Positions 13,029 to 27,430 of a DNA stretch of 64,000 nt are shown in pieces. Numbering within the stretch: position 1 is the first letter of the stretch; each line of letters begins with the position of its first letter. The stretch comes from Ptiloglossa arizonensis. Its lineage: Eukaryota; Arthropoda; Insecta; Hymenoptera; Colletidae. The notes beneath the pieces were generated by a model. It saw only the letters and a program-made list of their open reading frames with translations, was not told the DNA's origin and did not search any database. The DNA is taken from NCBI RefSeq assembly GCF_051014685.1, contig NW_027478599.1, positions 838,191 through 902,190 on the forward strand, in the 5' to 3' direction. Position numbers and translations under genes: made by a program.

Positions 13029-13945
13029 GTTTGAAGCTAAGAAATGGTTGAGAAGACAACAAATTTTTCGCATTTCTGCTGCTCCAAACGCTTAACCAGA
13101 ATGGCCTAGGGAAAAAATACACATACCGTTGTAATCGGGCGAGCTTCGACTTTCAGATGCAATAGGAATTTTTGTGTTAGGTCAATCCGTTCGCGAGATG
13201 TGGGAGTTTGAAGCCAAGAAATGGTTGAGAAGGCAACAAATTTTTCGCAATTCTGCTGCTCCAAACGCTTAACCAGAATGGCCTAGGGAAAAAATACACA
13301 TACCGTTGTAATCGAGCGAGTTTCTACTTTCAGATGAAATAGGAATTTTTGGGTTAGGTCAATCCGTTCGCGAGATATGGGAGTTTGAAGCCAAGAAATG
13401 GTTGAGAAGGCAAAAAATTTTTCGCAATTCTGCTGCTCCAAACGCTTAACCAGAATGGCCTAGGGAAAAAATACACATACCGTTGTAATCGGGCGAGTTT
13501 CTACTTTCAGATGCAATAGGAATTTTTGGGTTAGGTCAACCCGTTCGCGAAATATGGGAGTTTGAAACCAAGAAATGGTTGAGAAGGCAAAAAATTTTTC
13601 GCAATTCTCCTGCTCCAAACGCTTAACCAGAATGGCCCAGGGAAAAAATACACATACCGTTGTAATCGGGCGAGTTTCGACTTTCAGATGCAATAGGAAT
13701 TTTTGGGTTGGGTCAATACGTTCGCGAGATATGGGACTTTGAAGCCAAGAAATGGTTGAGAAGGCAAAAAATTTTTCGCAATTCTGCTGCTCCAAACGCT
13801 TAACCAGAATTGCCTAGGGAAAAAATACACATACCGTTGTAATCGGGCGAGTTTCTACTTTCAGATGCAATAGGAATTTTTGGGTTAGGTCAATCCTTTC
13901 GCGATATATGGGAGTTTGAAGCTAAGAAATGGTTGAGAAGACATC

Positions 13946-13960
13946 AAACTTTTGCAATTC
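13946..13960 (+). other. Single-base deletion 1 (176-bp monomer)
   Basis: ACTTTTGCAATTC replaces ACTTTTCGCAATTC, losing the C of monomer position 148. All later repeats are shifted by one base relative to multiples of 177. Confidence 0.9.
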
Positions 13961-14884
13961 TGCTGCTCCAAACGCTTAACCAGAATGGCCTAGGGAAAAA
14001 ATACACATACCGTTGTAATCGGGCGAGTTTCTACTTTCAGATGCAATAGGAATTTTTGGGTTAGGTCAATCCGTTCGCGAGATATGGGAGTTTGAGGCCA
14101 AGAAATGTTTGAGAAGGCAAAAAATTTTTCACAATTCTGCTGCTCCAGACGCTTAACCAGAATGGCCCAGGGAAAAAATACACATACCGTTGTAATCGGG
14201 CGAGTTTCGACTTTCAGATGCAATAGGAATTTTTGGGTTAGGTCAATCCGTTCGCGAGGTATGGGAGTTTGAAGCCAAGAAATGGTTGAGAAGGCAAAAA
14301 ATTTTTCGCAATTCTGCTGCTCCAAACGCTTAACCAGAATTGCCTAGGGAAAAAATACACATACCGTTGTAATCGGGCGAGTTTCGACTTTCAGATGCAA
14401 AAGGAATTTTTGGGTTAGGTCAACCCGTTCGCGAGGTATGGGAGTTTGAAGCCAAGAAATGGTTGAGAAGGCAAAAAATTTTTCGCAATTCTGCTGCTCC
14501 AAACGCTTAACCAGAATTGCCTAGGGAAAAAATACACATACCGTTGTAATCGGGCGAGTTTCTACTTTCAGATGCAATAGGAATTTTTGGGTTAGGTCAA
14601 TCCTTTCGCGATATATGGGAGTTTGAAGCTAAGAAATGGTTGAGAAGACATCAAACTTTTCGCAATTCTGCTGCTCCAAACGCTTAACCAGAATGGCCTA
14701 GGGAAAAAATACACATACCGTTGTAATCGGGCGAGTTTCTACTTTCAGATGCAATAGGAATTTTTGGGTTAGGTCAATCCGTTCGCGAGATATGGAAGTT
14801 TGAAGCTAAGAAATGGTTGTGAAGACAACAAATTTTTCGCACTTCTGCTGCTCCAAAAGCTTAACCAGAATGGCCTAGGGAGAA

Positions 14885-15985
14885 AATACACATACCGTTG
14901 TAATCGGGCGAGTTTCTACTTTCATCTGCAATAGGAATTTTTGGGTTAGGTCAATCCGTTCGCGAGATATGGGAGTTTGAAGCCAAGAAATGGTTGAGAA
15001 GACAACAAATTTTTCGCAATTCTGCTGCTCCAAACGCTTGACCAGAATGGCCTAGGGAAAAAATACACATACCGTTGTAATCGGGCGAGTTTCTACTTTC
15101 AGACGCAACGGGTATTTTTGGGTTAGGTCAATCCGTTCGCGAGATATGGGAGTTTGAAGTCAAGAAATGGTTGAGAAGGCAAAAAATTTTTCGCATTTCT
15201 GCTGCCCGAAAGGCTTAACCAGAATGGCCTAGGGAAAAAATACACATACCGTTGTAATCGGGCGAGTTTCTACTTTCAGATGCAACAGGAATTTTTGGGT
15301 TAGGTCAATCCGTTCGCGAGATATGGGAGTTTGAAACTAAGAAATGGTTGAGAAGACAACAAATTTTTCGCACTTCTGCTGCTCCAAACGCTTAACCAGA
15401 ATGGCCCAGGGAAAAAATACACATACCGTTGTAATCGGGCGAGTTTCTACTTTCAGATGCAATAGGAATTTTTGGGTTAGGTCAATCCTTTCGCGAGATA
15501 TGGGAGTTTGAAGCTAAGAAATGGTTGAGAAGACATCAAACTTTTCGCAATTCTGCTGCTCCAAACGCTTAACCAGAATGGCGTAGGGAAAAAATACACA
15601 TGCCGCTGCAATCGGACGAGTTTCTACTTTCAGATGCAATAGGAATTTTTGGGTTAGGTCAATCCGTTCGCGAGATATGGGAGTTTGAAGCCAAGAAATG
15701 GTTGAGAAGGCAAAAAATTTTTCGCAATTCTGCGGCTCCAAACGCTTAACCAGAATGGCCTAGGGAAAAAATACACATACCGTTGTAATCGGGCGAGTTT
15801 CTACTTTCAGATGCAATAGGAATTTTTGGGTTAGGTCAATCCGTTCGTGAGATATGGGAGTTTGAGGCCAAGAAATGGTTGAGAAGGCAAAAAATTTTTC
15901 GCATTTCTGCTGCCCGAAAGGCTTAACCAGAATGGCCTAGGGAAAAAATACACATACCGTTGTAATCGGGCGAGTTTCTACTTTC
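14885..15985 (+). repeat. 27-monomer-offset duplicate of 19,664-20,764
   Basis: About 1.1 kb here matches the block 4,779 bp downstream. Shared markers are GCCCGAAAGGC near 15,204/19,983, the ATGCCGCTGCAATCGGACG monomer near 15,600/20,379 and a second GCCCGAAAGGC near 15,911/20,690. It shows that the 15-monomer block is itself assembled from older shared segments. Confidence 0.7.
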
Positions 15986-17081
15986 AGACGCAACAGGAAT
16001 TTTTGGGTGAGGTCAATCCGTTCGCGAGATATGGGAGTTTGAAGCCAAGAAATGGTTGAGAAGGCAGAAAATTTTTCGCAATTCTGCTGCTCCAAACGCT
16101 TAACCAGAATTGCCTAGGGAAAAAATACACATACCGTTGTAATCGGGCGAGTTTCTACTTTCAGATGCAATAGGAATTTTTGGGTTAGGTCAATCCGTTC
16201 GCGATATATGGGAGTTTGAAGCTAAGAAATGGTTGAGAAGACATCAAACTTTTCGCACTTCTGCTGCTCCAAACGCTTAACCAGAATGGCCTAGGGAAAA
16301 AATACACATACCGTTGTAATCGGGCGAGTTTCTACTTTCAGACGCAACAGGAATTTTTGGGTGAGGTCAATCCGTTCGCGAGATATGGGAGTTTGAAGCC
16401 AAGAAATGGTTGAGAAGGCAGAAAATTTTTCGCAATTCTGCTGCTCCAAACGCTTAACCAGAATGGCCTAGGGAAAAAATACACATACCGTTGTAATCGG
16501 GCGAGTTTCTACTTTCAGATGCAATAGGAATTTTTGGGTTAGGTCAATCCGTTCGCGAGATATGGGAGTTTGAAGCTAAGAAATGGTTGTGAAGACAACA
16601 AATTTTTCGCACTTTTGCTGCTCCAAAAGCTTAACCAGAATGGCCTAGGGAAAAAATACACATGCCGTTGTAATCGGGCGAGTTTCTACTTTCAGATGCA
16701 ATAGGACTTTTTGGGTTAGGTCAATCCGTTCGCGAGATATGGGAGTTTGAAGACAAGAAACGGTTGAGAAGACAAGAAATTTTTCGCAATTCTGCTGCTC
16801 CAAACGCTTAACCAGAATGGCCTAGGGAAACAATACACATACCGTTGTAATCGTGCGAGTTTCTACTTTCAGATGCAATAGGAATTTTTGGGTTAGGTCA
16901 ACCCGTTCGCGAAATATGGGAATTTGAAGCCAAGAAATGGTTGAGAAGGCAAAAAATTTTTCGCAATTCAGCTGCACCAAACGCTTAACCAGAATGGCCT
17001 CGGGAAAAAATACACATACCGTTGTAATCGGGCGAGTTTCTACTTTCAGATGCAACAGGAATTTTTGGGTTAAGTCAATCC

Positions 17082-17098
17082 GTTCGCGAGATACGGGA
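17082..17098 (+). other. Complete CENP-B box core (9/9), site 4
   Basis: Same sequence and upstream marker, in domain II, where it follows a GGCCTCGGG monomer as at the other sites. Confidence 0.5.
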
Positions 17099-18048
17099 GT
17101 TTGAAGCTAAGAAATGGTTGAGAAGACAACAAATTTTTCGCAATTCTGCTGCTCCAAACGTTTGACCAGAATGGGCTAGGGAAAAAATACACATACCGTT
17201 GTAATCGGGCGAGTTTCTTCTTTCAGACGCAACAGGTATTTTTGGGTTAGGTCAATCCGTTCGCGAGATATGGGAGTTTGAAGCCAAGAAATGGTTGAGA
17301 AGGCAAAAAATTTTTCGCATTTCTGCTGCTCCAAAGGCTTAACCAGAATGGCCTAGGGAAAAAATACACATACCGTTGTAATCGGGAGAGTTTCTACCTT
17401 CATCTGCAATAGGAATTTTTGGGTTAGGTCAATCCTTTCGCGAGATATGGGAGTTTGAAGCCAAGAAATGGTTGAGAAGGCAAAAAATTTTTCGCAATTC
17501 TGCTGCTCCAAACGCTTAACCAGAATGGCCTAGGGAAAAAATACACATACCGTTGTAATCGGGCGAGTTTCTACTTTCAGATGCAATAGGAATTTTTGGG
17601 TTTGTTCAATCCGTTCGCGAGATATGGGAGTTTGGAGCTAAGAAATGGTTGAGAAGACAACAAATTTTTCGCAATTCTGCTGCTCCAAACGCTTGACCAG
17701 AATGGGCTAGGGAAAAAATACACATACCGTTGTAATCGGGCGAGTTTCTACTTTCAGACGCAACGGGTATTTTTGGGTTAGGTCAATCCGTTCGCGAGAT
17801 ATGGGAGTTTGAAGCCAAGAAATGGTTGAGAAGGCAAAAAACTTTTCGCATTTCTGCTGCTCGAAAGGCTTAACCAGAATGGCCTAGGGAAAAAATACAC
17901 ATACCGCTGTAATCGGGCGAGTTTCTACTTTCATCTGCAATAGGAATTTTTGGGTTAGGTCAATCCGTTCGCGAGATATGGGAGTTTGAAGCCAAGAAAT
18001 GGTTGAGAAGGCAAAAAATTTTTCGCAATTCTGCTGCTCCAAACGCTT

Positions 18049-20060
18049 AACCAGAATGGCCTAGGGAAAAAATACACATACCGTTGTAATCGGGCGAGTT
18101 TCTACTTTCAGATGCAATAGGAATTTTTGGGTTAGGTCAATCCGTTCGCGAGATATGGGTGTTTGAAACGAAGAAATGGTTGAGAAGGCAAAAAATTTTT
18201 CGCAATTCTCCTGCTCCAAACGCTTAACCAGAATGGCCCAGGGATAAAATACACATACCGTTGTAATCGGGCGGGTTTCGACTTTCAGATGCAATAGGAA
18301 TTTTTGGGTTAGGTCAATACGTTCGCGAGAGATGGGACTTTGAAGCCAAGAAATGGTTGAGAAGGCAAAAAATTTTTCGCAATTCTGCTGCTCCAAACGC
18401 TTAACCAGAATGGCCTAGGGAAAAAATACACATACCGTTGTAATCGGGCGAGTTTCTACTTTCAGATGCAATAGGAATTTTTGGGTTAGGTCAATCCTTT
18501 CGCGAGATATGGGAGTTTGAAGCTAAGAAATGGTTGAGAAGACATCAAACTTTTCGCAATTCTGCTGCTCCAAACGCTTAACCAGAATGGCGTAGGGAAA
18601 AAATACACATGCCGCTGCAATCGGACGAGTTTCTACTTTCAGATGCAATAGGAATTTTTGGGTTAGGTCAATCCGTTCGCGAGATATGGGAGTTTGAAGC
18701 CAAGAAATGGTTGAGAAGGCAAAAAATTTTTCGCAATTCTGCGGCTCCAAACGCTTAACCAGAATGGCCTAGGGAAAAAATACACATACCGTTGTAATCG
18801 GGCGAGTTTCTACTTTCAGATGCAATAGGAATTTTTGGGTTAGGTCAATCCGTTCGTGAGATATGGGAGTTTGAGGCCAAGAAATGGTTGAGAAGGCAAA
18901 AAATTTTTCGCAATTCTGCGGCTCCAAACGCTTAACCAGAATGGCCTAGGGAAAAAATACAGATACCGTTGTAATCGGGCGAGTTTCTACTTTCAGATGC
19001 AACAGGAATTTTTGGGTTAGGTCAACCCGTTCGCGAGATATGGGAGTTTGAAACTAAGAAATGGTTGAGAAGACAACAAATTTTTCGCACTTCTGCTGCT
19101 CCAGACGCTTAACCACAATGGCCCAGGGAAAAAATACACATACCCTTGTAATCGGGCGTGTTTCGACTTTCAGATGCAATAGGAATTTTTGGGTTAGGTC
19201 AATCCGTTCGCGAGGTATGGGAGTTTGAAGCCAAGAAATGGTTGAGAAGGCAAAAAATTTTTCGCAATTCTGCTGCTCCAAACGCTTAACCAGAATTGCC
19301 TAGGGAAAAATTACACATACCGTTGTAATCGGGCGAGTTTCTACTATCAGATGCAATAGGAATTTTTGGGTTAGGTCAATCCGTTCGTGAGATATGGGAG
19401 TTTGAGGCCAAGAAATGGTTGAGAAGGCAAAAAATTTTTCAGAATTCTGCTGCTCCAAACGCTTAACCAGAATGGGCTAGGGAAAAAATACACATACCGT
19501 TGTAATCGGGCGAGTTTCTACTTTCAGACGCAACGGGTATTTTTGGGTTAGGTCAATCCGTTCGCGAGATATGGGAGTTTGAAACCAAGAAATGGTTGAG
19601 AAGGCAAAAAATTTTTCGCATTTCTGCTGCTCGAAAGGCTTAACCAGAATGGCCTAGGGAAAAAATACACATACCGTTGTAATCGGGCGAGTTTCTACTT
19701 TCATCTGCAATAGGAATTTTTGGGTTAGGTCAATCCGTTCGCGAGATATGGGAGTTTGAAGCCAAGAAATGGTTGAGAAGACAACAAATTTTTCGCAATT
19801 CTGCTGCTCCAAACGCTTGACCAGAATGGCCTAGGGAAAAAATACACATACCGTTGTAATCGGGCGAGTTTCTACTTTCAGACGCAACGGGTATTTTTGG
19901 GTTAGGTCAATCCGTTCGCGAGATATGGGAGTTTGAAGTCAAGAAATGGTTGAGAAGGCAAAAAATTTTTCGCATTTCTGCTGCCCGAAAGGCTTAACCA
20001 GAATGGCCTAGGGAAAAAATACACATACCGTTGTAATCGGGCGAGTTTCTACTTTCAGAT
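18049..20060 (+). repeat. 15-monomer duplication, left copy
   Basis: About 2.0 kb repeats at an offset of 2,655 bp (15 x 177). Paired markers include the ATGCCGCTGCAATCGGACG monomer (18,609/21,264), the ACAGATACCG monomer (18,960/21,615) and TTTTTCAGAATTCTG. The match starts at a monomer boundary and stops near 20,060, where GCAACAGG faces GCAATAGG in the partner. Confidence 0.8.
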
Positions 20061-20703
20061 GCAACAGGAATTTTTGGGTTAGGTCAATCCGTTCGCGAGA
20101 TATGGGAGTTTGAAACTAAGAAATGGTTGAGAAGACAACAAATTTTTCGCACTTCTGCTGCTCCAAACGCTTAACCAGAATGGCCCAGGGAAAAAATACA
20201 CATACCGTTGTAATCGGGCGAGTTTCTACTTTCAGATGCAATAGGAATTTTTGGGTTAGGTCAATCCTTTCGCGAGATATGGGAGTTTGAAGCTAAGAAA
20301 TGGTTGAGAAGACATCAAACTTTTCGCAATTCTGCTGCTCCAAACGCTTAACCAGAATGGCGTAGGGAAAAAATACACATGCCGCTGCAATCGGACGAGT
20401 TTCTACTTTCAGATGCAATAGGAATTTTTGGGTTAGGTCAATCCGTTCGCGAGATATGGGAGTTTGAAGCCAAGAAATGGTTGAGAAGGCAAAAAATTTT
20501 TCGCAATTCTGCGGCTCCAAACGCTTAACCAGAATGGCCTAGGGAAAAAATACACATACCGTTGTAATCGGGCGAGTTTCTACTTTCAGATGCAATAGGA
20601 ATTTTTGGGTTAGGTCAATCCGTTCGTGAGATATGGGAGTTTGAGGCCAAGAAATGGTTGAGAAGGCAAAAAATTTTTCGCATTTCTGCTGCCCGAAAGG
20701 CTT

Positions 20704-22715
20704 AACCAGAATGGCCTAGGGAAAAAATACACATACCGTTGTAATCGGGCGAGTTTCTACTTTCAGATGCAATAGGAATTTTTGGGTTAGGTCAATCCGT
20801 TCGCGAGATATAGGAGTTTGAAACGAAGAAATGGTTGAGAAGGCAAAAAATTTTTCGCAATTCTCCTGCTCCAAACGCTTAACCAGAATGGCCCAGGGAG
20901 AAAATACACATACCGTTGTAATCGGGCGAGTTTCGACTTTCAGATGCAATAGGAATTTTTGGGTTAGGTCAATACGTTCGCGAGAGATGGGACTTTGAAG
21001 CCAAGAAATGGTTGAGAAGGCAAAAAATTTTTCGCAATTCTGCTGCTCCAAACGCTTAACCAGAATGGCCTAGGGAAAAAATACACATACCGTTGTAATC
21101 GGGCGAGTTTCTACTTTCAGATGCAATAGGAATTTTTGGGTTAGGTCAATCCTTTCGCGAGATATGGGAGTTTGAAGCTAAGAAATGGTTGAGAAGACAT
21201 CAAACTTTTCGCAATTCTGCTGCTCCAAACGCTTAACCAGAATGGCGTAGGGAAAAAATACACATGCCGCTGCAATCGGACGAGTTTCTACTTTCAGATG
21301 CAATAGGAATTTTTGGGTTAGGTCAATCCGTTCGCGAGATATGGGAGTTTGAAGCCAAGAAATGGTTGAGAAGGCAAAAAATTTTTCGCAATTCTGCGGC
21401 TCCAAACGCTTAACCAGAATGGCCTAGGGAAAAAATACACATACCGTTGTAATCGGGCGAGTTTCTACTTTCAGATGCAATAGGAATTTTTGGGTTAGGT
21501 CAATCCGTTCGTGAGATATGGGAGTTTGAGGCCAAGAAATGGTTGAGAAGGCAAAAAATTTTTCGCAATTCTGCGGCTCCAAACGCTTAACCAGAATGGC
21601 CTAGGGAAAAAATACAGATACCGTTGTAATCGGGCGAGTGTCTACTTTCAGATGCAACAGGAATTTTTGGGTTAGGTCAACCCGTTCGCGAGATATGGGA
21701 GTTTGAAACTAAGAAATGGTTGAGAAGACAACAAATTTTTCGCACTTCTGCTGCTCCAGACGCTTAACCACAATGGCCCAGGGAAAAAATACACATACCC
21801 TTGTAATCGGGCGTGTTTCGACTTTCAGATGCAATAGGAATTTTTGGGTTAGGTCAATCCATTCGCGAGGTATGGGAGTTTGAAGCCAAGAAATGGTTGA
21901 GAAGGCAAAAAATTTTTCGCAATTCTGCTGCTCCAAACGATTAACCAGAATTGCCTAGGGAAAAAATACACATACCGTTGTAATCGGGCGAGTTTCTACT
22001 ATCAGATGCAATAGGAATTTTTGGGTTAGGTCAATCCGTTCGTGAGATATGGGAGTTTGAGGCCAAGAAATGGTTGAGAAGGCAAAAAATTTTTCAGAAT
22101 TCTGCTGCTCCAAACGCTTAACCAGAATGGGCTAGGGAAAAAATACACATACCGTTGTAATCGGGCGAGTTTCTACTTTCAGACGCAACGGGTATTTTTG
22201 GGTTAGGTCAATCCGTTCGCGAGATATGGGAGTTTGAAACCAAGAAATGGTTGAGAAGGCAAAAAATTTTTCGCATTTCTGCTGCTCGAAAGGCTTAACC
22301 AGAATGGCCTAGGGAAAAAATACACATACCGTTGTAATCGGGCGAGTTTCTACTTTCATCTGCAATAGGAATTTTTGGGTTAGGTCAATCCGTTCGCGAG
22401 ATATGGGAGTTTGAAGCCAAGAAATGGTTGAGAAGACAACAAATTTTTCGCAATTCTGCTGCTCCAAACGCTTGACCAGAATGGCCTAGGGAAAAAATAC
22501 ACATACCGTTGTAATCGGGCGAGATTCTACTTTCAGACGCAACGGGTATTTTTGGGTTAGGTCAATCCGTTCGCGAGATATGGGAGTTTGAAGCCAAGAA
22601 ATGGTTGAGAAGGCAAAAAATTTTTCGCATTTCTGCTGCCCGAAAGGCTTAACCAGAATGGCCTAGGGAAAAAATACACATACCGTTGTAATCGGGCGAG
22701 TTTCTACTTTCAGAT
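20704..22715 (+). repeat. 15-monomer duplication, right copy
   Basis: Partner of 18,049-20,060. Scattered differences are visible, for example GAGTGTCTAC near 21,638 and CAATCCATTCGCG near 21,857. Its divergence from the left copy is clearly higher than that between the two 20-monomer copies of domain IV, so it is older. Confidence 0.8.
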
Positions 22716-25700
22716 GCAATAGGAATTTTTGGGTTAGGTCAATCCGTTCGCGAGATATGGGAGTTTGAAACGAAGAAATGGTTGAGAAGGCAAAAAATTT
22801 TTCGCAATTCTCCTGCTCCAAACGCTTAACCAGAATGGCCCAGGGAGAAAATACACATACCGTTGTAATCGGGCGAGTTTCTACTTTCAGATGCAATAGG
22901 AATTTTTGGGTTAGGTCAATCCGTTCGTGAGATATGGGAGTTTGAGGCCAAGAAATGGTTTAGAAGGCAAAAAATTTTTCGCAATTCTGCGGCTCCAAAC
23001 GCTTAACCAGAATGGCCTAGGGAAAAAATGCAGATACCGTTGTAATCGGGCGAGTTTCTACTTTCAGATGCAACAGGAATTTTTGGGTTAGGTCAATCCG
23101 TTCGCGAGATATGAGAGTTTGAAACGAAGAAATGGTTGAGAAGGCAAAAAATTTTTCGCAATTCTCCTGCTCCAAACGCTTAACCAGAATGGGCTAGGGA
23201 AAAAATACACATACCGTTGTAATCGGGCGAGTTTCTACTTTCAGACGCAACGGGTATTTTTGGGTTAGGTCAATCCGTTCGCGAGATATGGGAGTTTGAA
23301 ACCAAGAAATGGTTGAGAAGGCAAAAAATTTTTCGCATTTCTGCTGCTCGAAAGGCTTAACCAGAATGGCCTAGGGAAAAAATACACATACCGTTGTAAT
23401 CGGGCGAGTTTCTACTTTCATCTGCAATAGGAATTTTTGGGTTAGGTCAATCCGTTCGCGAGATATGGGAGTTTGAAGCCAAGAAATGGTTGAGAAGACA
23501 ACAAATTTTTCGCAATTCTGCTGCTCCAAACGCTTGACCAGAATGGCCTAGGGAAAAAATACACATACCGTTGTAATCGGGCGAGTTTCTACTTTCAGAT
23601 GCAATAGGAATTTTTGGGTTAGGTCAATCCGTTCGCGAGATATGGGAGTTTGAAACGAAGAAATGGTTGAGAAGGCAAAAAATTTTTCGCAATTCTCCTG
23701 CTCCAAACGCTTAACCAGAATGGCCCAGGGAGAAAATACACATACCGTTGTAATCGGGCGAGTTTCGACTTTCAGATGCAATAGGAATTTTTGGGTTAGG
23801 TCAATATGTTCGCGAGATATGGGACTTTGAAGCCAAGAAATGGTTGAGAAGGCAAACAATTTTTCGCAATTCTGCTGCTCCAAACGCTTAACCAGAATGG
23901 CCTAGGGAAAAAATACACATACCGTTGTAATCGGGCGAGTTTCTACTTTCAGATGCAATAGGAATTTTTGGGTTAGGTCAATCCTTTCGCGAGATATGGG
24001 AGTTTGAAGCTAAGAAATGGTTGAGAAGACATCAAACTTTTCGCAATTCTGCTGCTCCAAACGCTTAACCAGAATGGCGTAGGGAAAAAATACACATGCC
24101 GCTGCAATCGGACGAGTTTCTACTTTCAGATGCAATAGGAATTTTTGGGTTAGGTCAATCCGTTCGCGAGATATGGGAGTTTGAAGCCAAGAAATGGTTG
24201 AGAAGGCAAAAAATTTTTCGCAATTCTGCGGCTCCAGACGCTTAACCAGAATGGCCTAGGGAAAAAATACACATACCGTTGTAATCGGGCGAGTTTCTAC
24301 TTTCAGATGCAATAGGAATTTTTGGGTTAGGTCAATCCGTTCGTGAGATATGGGAGTTTGAGGCCAAGAAATGGTTGAGAAGGCAAAAAATTTTTCGCAA
24401 TTCTGCGGCTCCAAACGCTTAACCAGAATGGCCTAGGGAAAAAATGCAGATACCGTTGTAATCGGGCGAGTTTCTACTTTCAGATGCAACAGGAATTTTT
24501 GGGTTAGGTCAATCCGTTCGCGAGATATGAGAGTTTGAAACGAAGAAATGGTTGAGAAGGCAAAAAATTTTTCGCAATTCTCCTGCTCCAAACGCTTAAC
24601 CAGAATGGCCCAGGGAGAAAATACACATACCGTTGTAATCGGGCGAGTTTCGACTTTCTGATGCAATAGGAATTTTTGGGTTAGGTCAATATGTTCGCGA
24701 GATATGGGACTTTGAAGCCAAGAAATGGTTGAGAAGGCAAAAAATTTTTCGCAATTCTGCTGCTCCAAACGCTTAACCAGAATGGCCTAGGGAAAAAATA
24801 CACATACCGTTGTAATCGGGCGAGTTTCTACTTTCAGATGCAATACGAATTTTTGGGTTAGGTCAATCCTTTCGCGAGATATGGGAGTTTGAATCTAAGA
24901 AATGGTTGAGAAGACAACAAATTTTTCGCACTTCTGCTGCTCCAGACGCTTAACCTCAATGGCCCAGGGAAAAAATACACATACCCTTGTAATCGGGCGT
25001 GTTTCGACTTTCAGATGCAATAGGAATTTTTGGGTTAGGTCAATCCGTTCGCGAGGTATGGGAGTTTGAAGCCAAGAAATGTTTGAGAAGGCAAAAAATT
25101 TTTCGCAATTCTGCTGCTCCAAACGCTTAACCAGAATTGCCTAGGGAAAAAATACACATACCGTTGTAATCGGGCGAGTTTCTACTATCAGATGCAATAG
25201 GAATTTTTGGGTTAGGTCAATCCGTTCGTGAGATATGGGAGTTTGAGGCCAAGAAATGTTTGAGAAGGCAAAAAATTTTTCAGAATTCTGCTGCTCCAAA
25301 CGCTTAACCAGAATGGGCTAGGGAAAAAATACACATACCGTTGTAATCGGGCGAGTTTCTACTTTCACACGCAACGGGTATTTTTGGGTTAGGTAAATCC
25401 GTTCGCGAGATATGGGAGTTTGAAGCCAAGAAATGGTTGAGAAGGCAAAAAATTTTTCGCATTTCTGCTGCCCGAAAGGCTTAACCAGAATGGCCTAGGG
25501 AAAAAATACACATACCGTTGTAATCGGGCGAGTTTCTACTTTCAGATGCAATAGGAATTTTTGGGTTAGGTCAATCCGTTCGCGAGATATGGGAGTTTGA
25601 AACGAAGAAATGGTTGAGAAGGCAAAAAATTTTTCGCAATTCTCCTGCTCCAAACGCTTAACCAGAATGGCCCAGGGAAAAAATACACATACCGTTGTAA

Positions 25701-27415
25701 TCGGGCGAGTTTCGACTTTCAGATGCAATAGGAATTTTTGGGTTAGGTCAATACGTTCGCGAGATATGGGACTTTGAAGCCAAGAAATGGTTGAGAAGGC
25801 AAAAAATTTTTCGCAATTCTGCGGCTCCAAACGCTTAACCAGAATGGCCTAGGGAAAAAATACACATACCGTTGTAATCGGGCGAGTTTCTACTTTCAGA
25901 TGCAACAGGAATTTTTGGGTTAGGTCAATCCGTTCGCGAGATATGGGAGTTTGAAGCTAAGAAATGGTTGAGAAGACAACAAATTTTTCGCAATTCTGCT
26001 GCTCCAAACGCTTAACCAGAATGGCCTAGGGAAAAAATACACATACCGTTGTAATCGGGCGAGTTTCTACTTTCAGATGCAATAGGAATTTTTGGGTTAG
26101 GTCAATCCTTTCGCGAGATATGGGAGTTTGAAGCTAAGAAATGGTTGAGAAGACATCAAACTTTTCGCAATTCTGCTGCTCCAAACGCTTAACCAGAATG
26201 GCGTAGGGAAAAAATACACATGCCGCTGCAATCGGACGAGTTTCTACTTTCAGATGCAATAGGAATTTTTGGGTTAGGTCAATCCGTTCGCGAGATATGG
26301 GAGTTTGAAGCCAAGAAATGGTTGAGAAGGCAAAAAATTTTTCGCAATTCTGCGGCTCCAAACGCTTAACCAGAATGGCCTAGGGAAAAAATACACATAC
26401 CGTTGTAATCGGGCGAGTTTCTACTTTCAGATGCAATAGGAATTTTTGGGTTAGGTCAATCCGTTCGCGAGATATGGTAGTTTGAAGACAAGAAATGGTT
26501 GAGAAGACAACAAATTTTTCGCAATTCTGCTGCTCCAAACGCTTGACCAGAATGGCCTAGGGAAAAAATACACATACCGTTGTAATCGGGCGAGTTTCTA
26601 CTTTCAGATGCAACGGGTATTTTTGGGTTAGGTCAATCCGTTCGCGAGATATGGGAGTTTGAAACTAAGAAATGGTTGAGAAGACAACAAATTTTTCGCA
26701 CTTCTGCTGCTCCAGACGCTTAACCAGAATGGCCCAGGGAAAAAATACACATACCCTTGTAATCGGGCGTGTTTCGACTTTCAGATGCAATAGGAATTTT
26801 TGGGTTAGGTCAATCCGTTCGCGAGGTATGGGAGTTTGAAGCCAAGAAATGGTTGAGAAGGCAAAAAATTTTTCGCAATTCTGCTGCTCCAAACGCTTAA
26901 CCAGAATTGCCTAGGGAAAAAATACACATACCGTTGTAATCGGGCGAGTTTCTACTATCAGATGCAATAGGAATTTTTGGGTTAGGTCAATCCGTTCGTG
27001 AGATATGGGAGTTTGAGGCCAAGAAATGGTTGAGAAGGCAAAAAATTTTTCAGAATTCTGCTGCTCCAAACGCTTAACCAGAATGGGCTAGGGAAAAAAT
27101 ACACATACCGTTGTAATCGGGCGAGTTTCTACTTTCAGACGCAACGGGTATTTTTGGGTTAGGTCAATCCGTTCGCGAGATATGGGAGTTTGAAACCAAG
27201 AAATTGTTGAGAAGGCAAAAAATTTTTCGCATTTCTGCTGCTCGAAAGGCTTAACCAGAATGGCCTAGGGAAAAAATACACATACCGTTGTAATCGGGCG
27301 AGTTTCTACTTTCATCTGCAATAGGAATTTTTGGGTTAGGTCAATCCGTTCGCGACATATGGGAGTTTGAAGCCAAGAAATGGTTGAGAAGACAACAAAT
27401 TTTTCGCAATTCTGC

Positions 27416-27430
27416 TGCTCCAACACTTGA
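27416..27430 (+). other. Single-base deletion 2 (176-bp monomer)
   Basis: CTCCAACACTTGACC replaces CTCCAAACGCTTGACC. An A is lost and the CpG is changed to CA. The same change appears 707 bp downstream through the 4-monomer duplication. Confidence 0.88.

Larger units (their letters stand above)
11906..13311 (+). repeat. Tandem 4-monomer duplication (708 bp)
   Basis: Two adjacent four-monomer units repeat at 708 bp. Each has, in order, a GAAGACAAGAAACGG monomer, a GGGAAACAATACAC monomer with CACCAAACGC, a GGCCTCGGG monomer followed by GTTAAGTCAA and GATACGGGA, and a GGAATTTTTGTG monomer. The junction is near 12,613. Single older versions of the same series occur near 7.9-8.5 kb, 16.7-17.1 kb and 29.3-29.7 kb. 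Confidence 0.8.
1..14330 (+). repeat. Array domain I: mosaic of 4-, 5- and 28-monomer duplications
   Basis: This stretch is marked by monomers with GGCCCAGGG in place of GGCCTAGGG, combined with TTTCGACTTT in place of TTTCTACTTT. It also has a GGGTTGGGTCAATACG variant (near 76, 784, 3,970, 4,855, 8,926, 9,811 and 13,705) and the ACATCAAACTTTTCGC form of the A/T tract. Spacings of these markers are multiples of 177, including 708 (4), 885 (5), 3,186 (18) and 4,956 (28). It contains one single-base deletion, near 13,953. The right limit is approximate, because similar monomers continue into domain II at lower density. No gene is present. Confidence 0.6.
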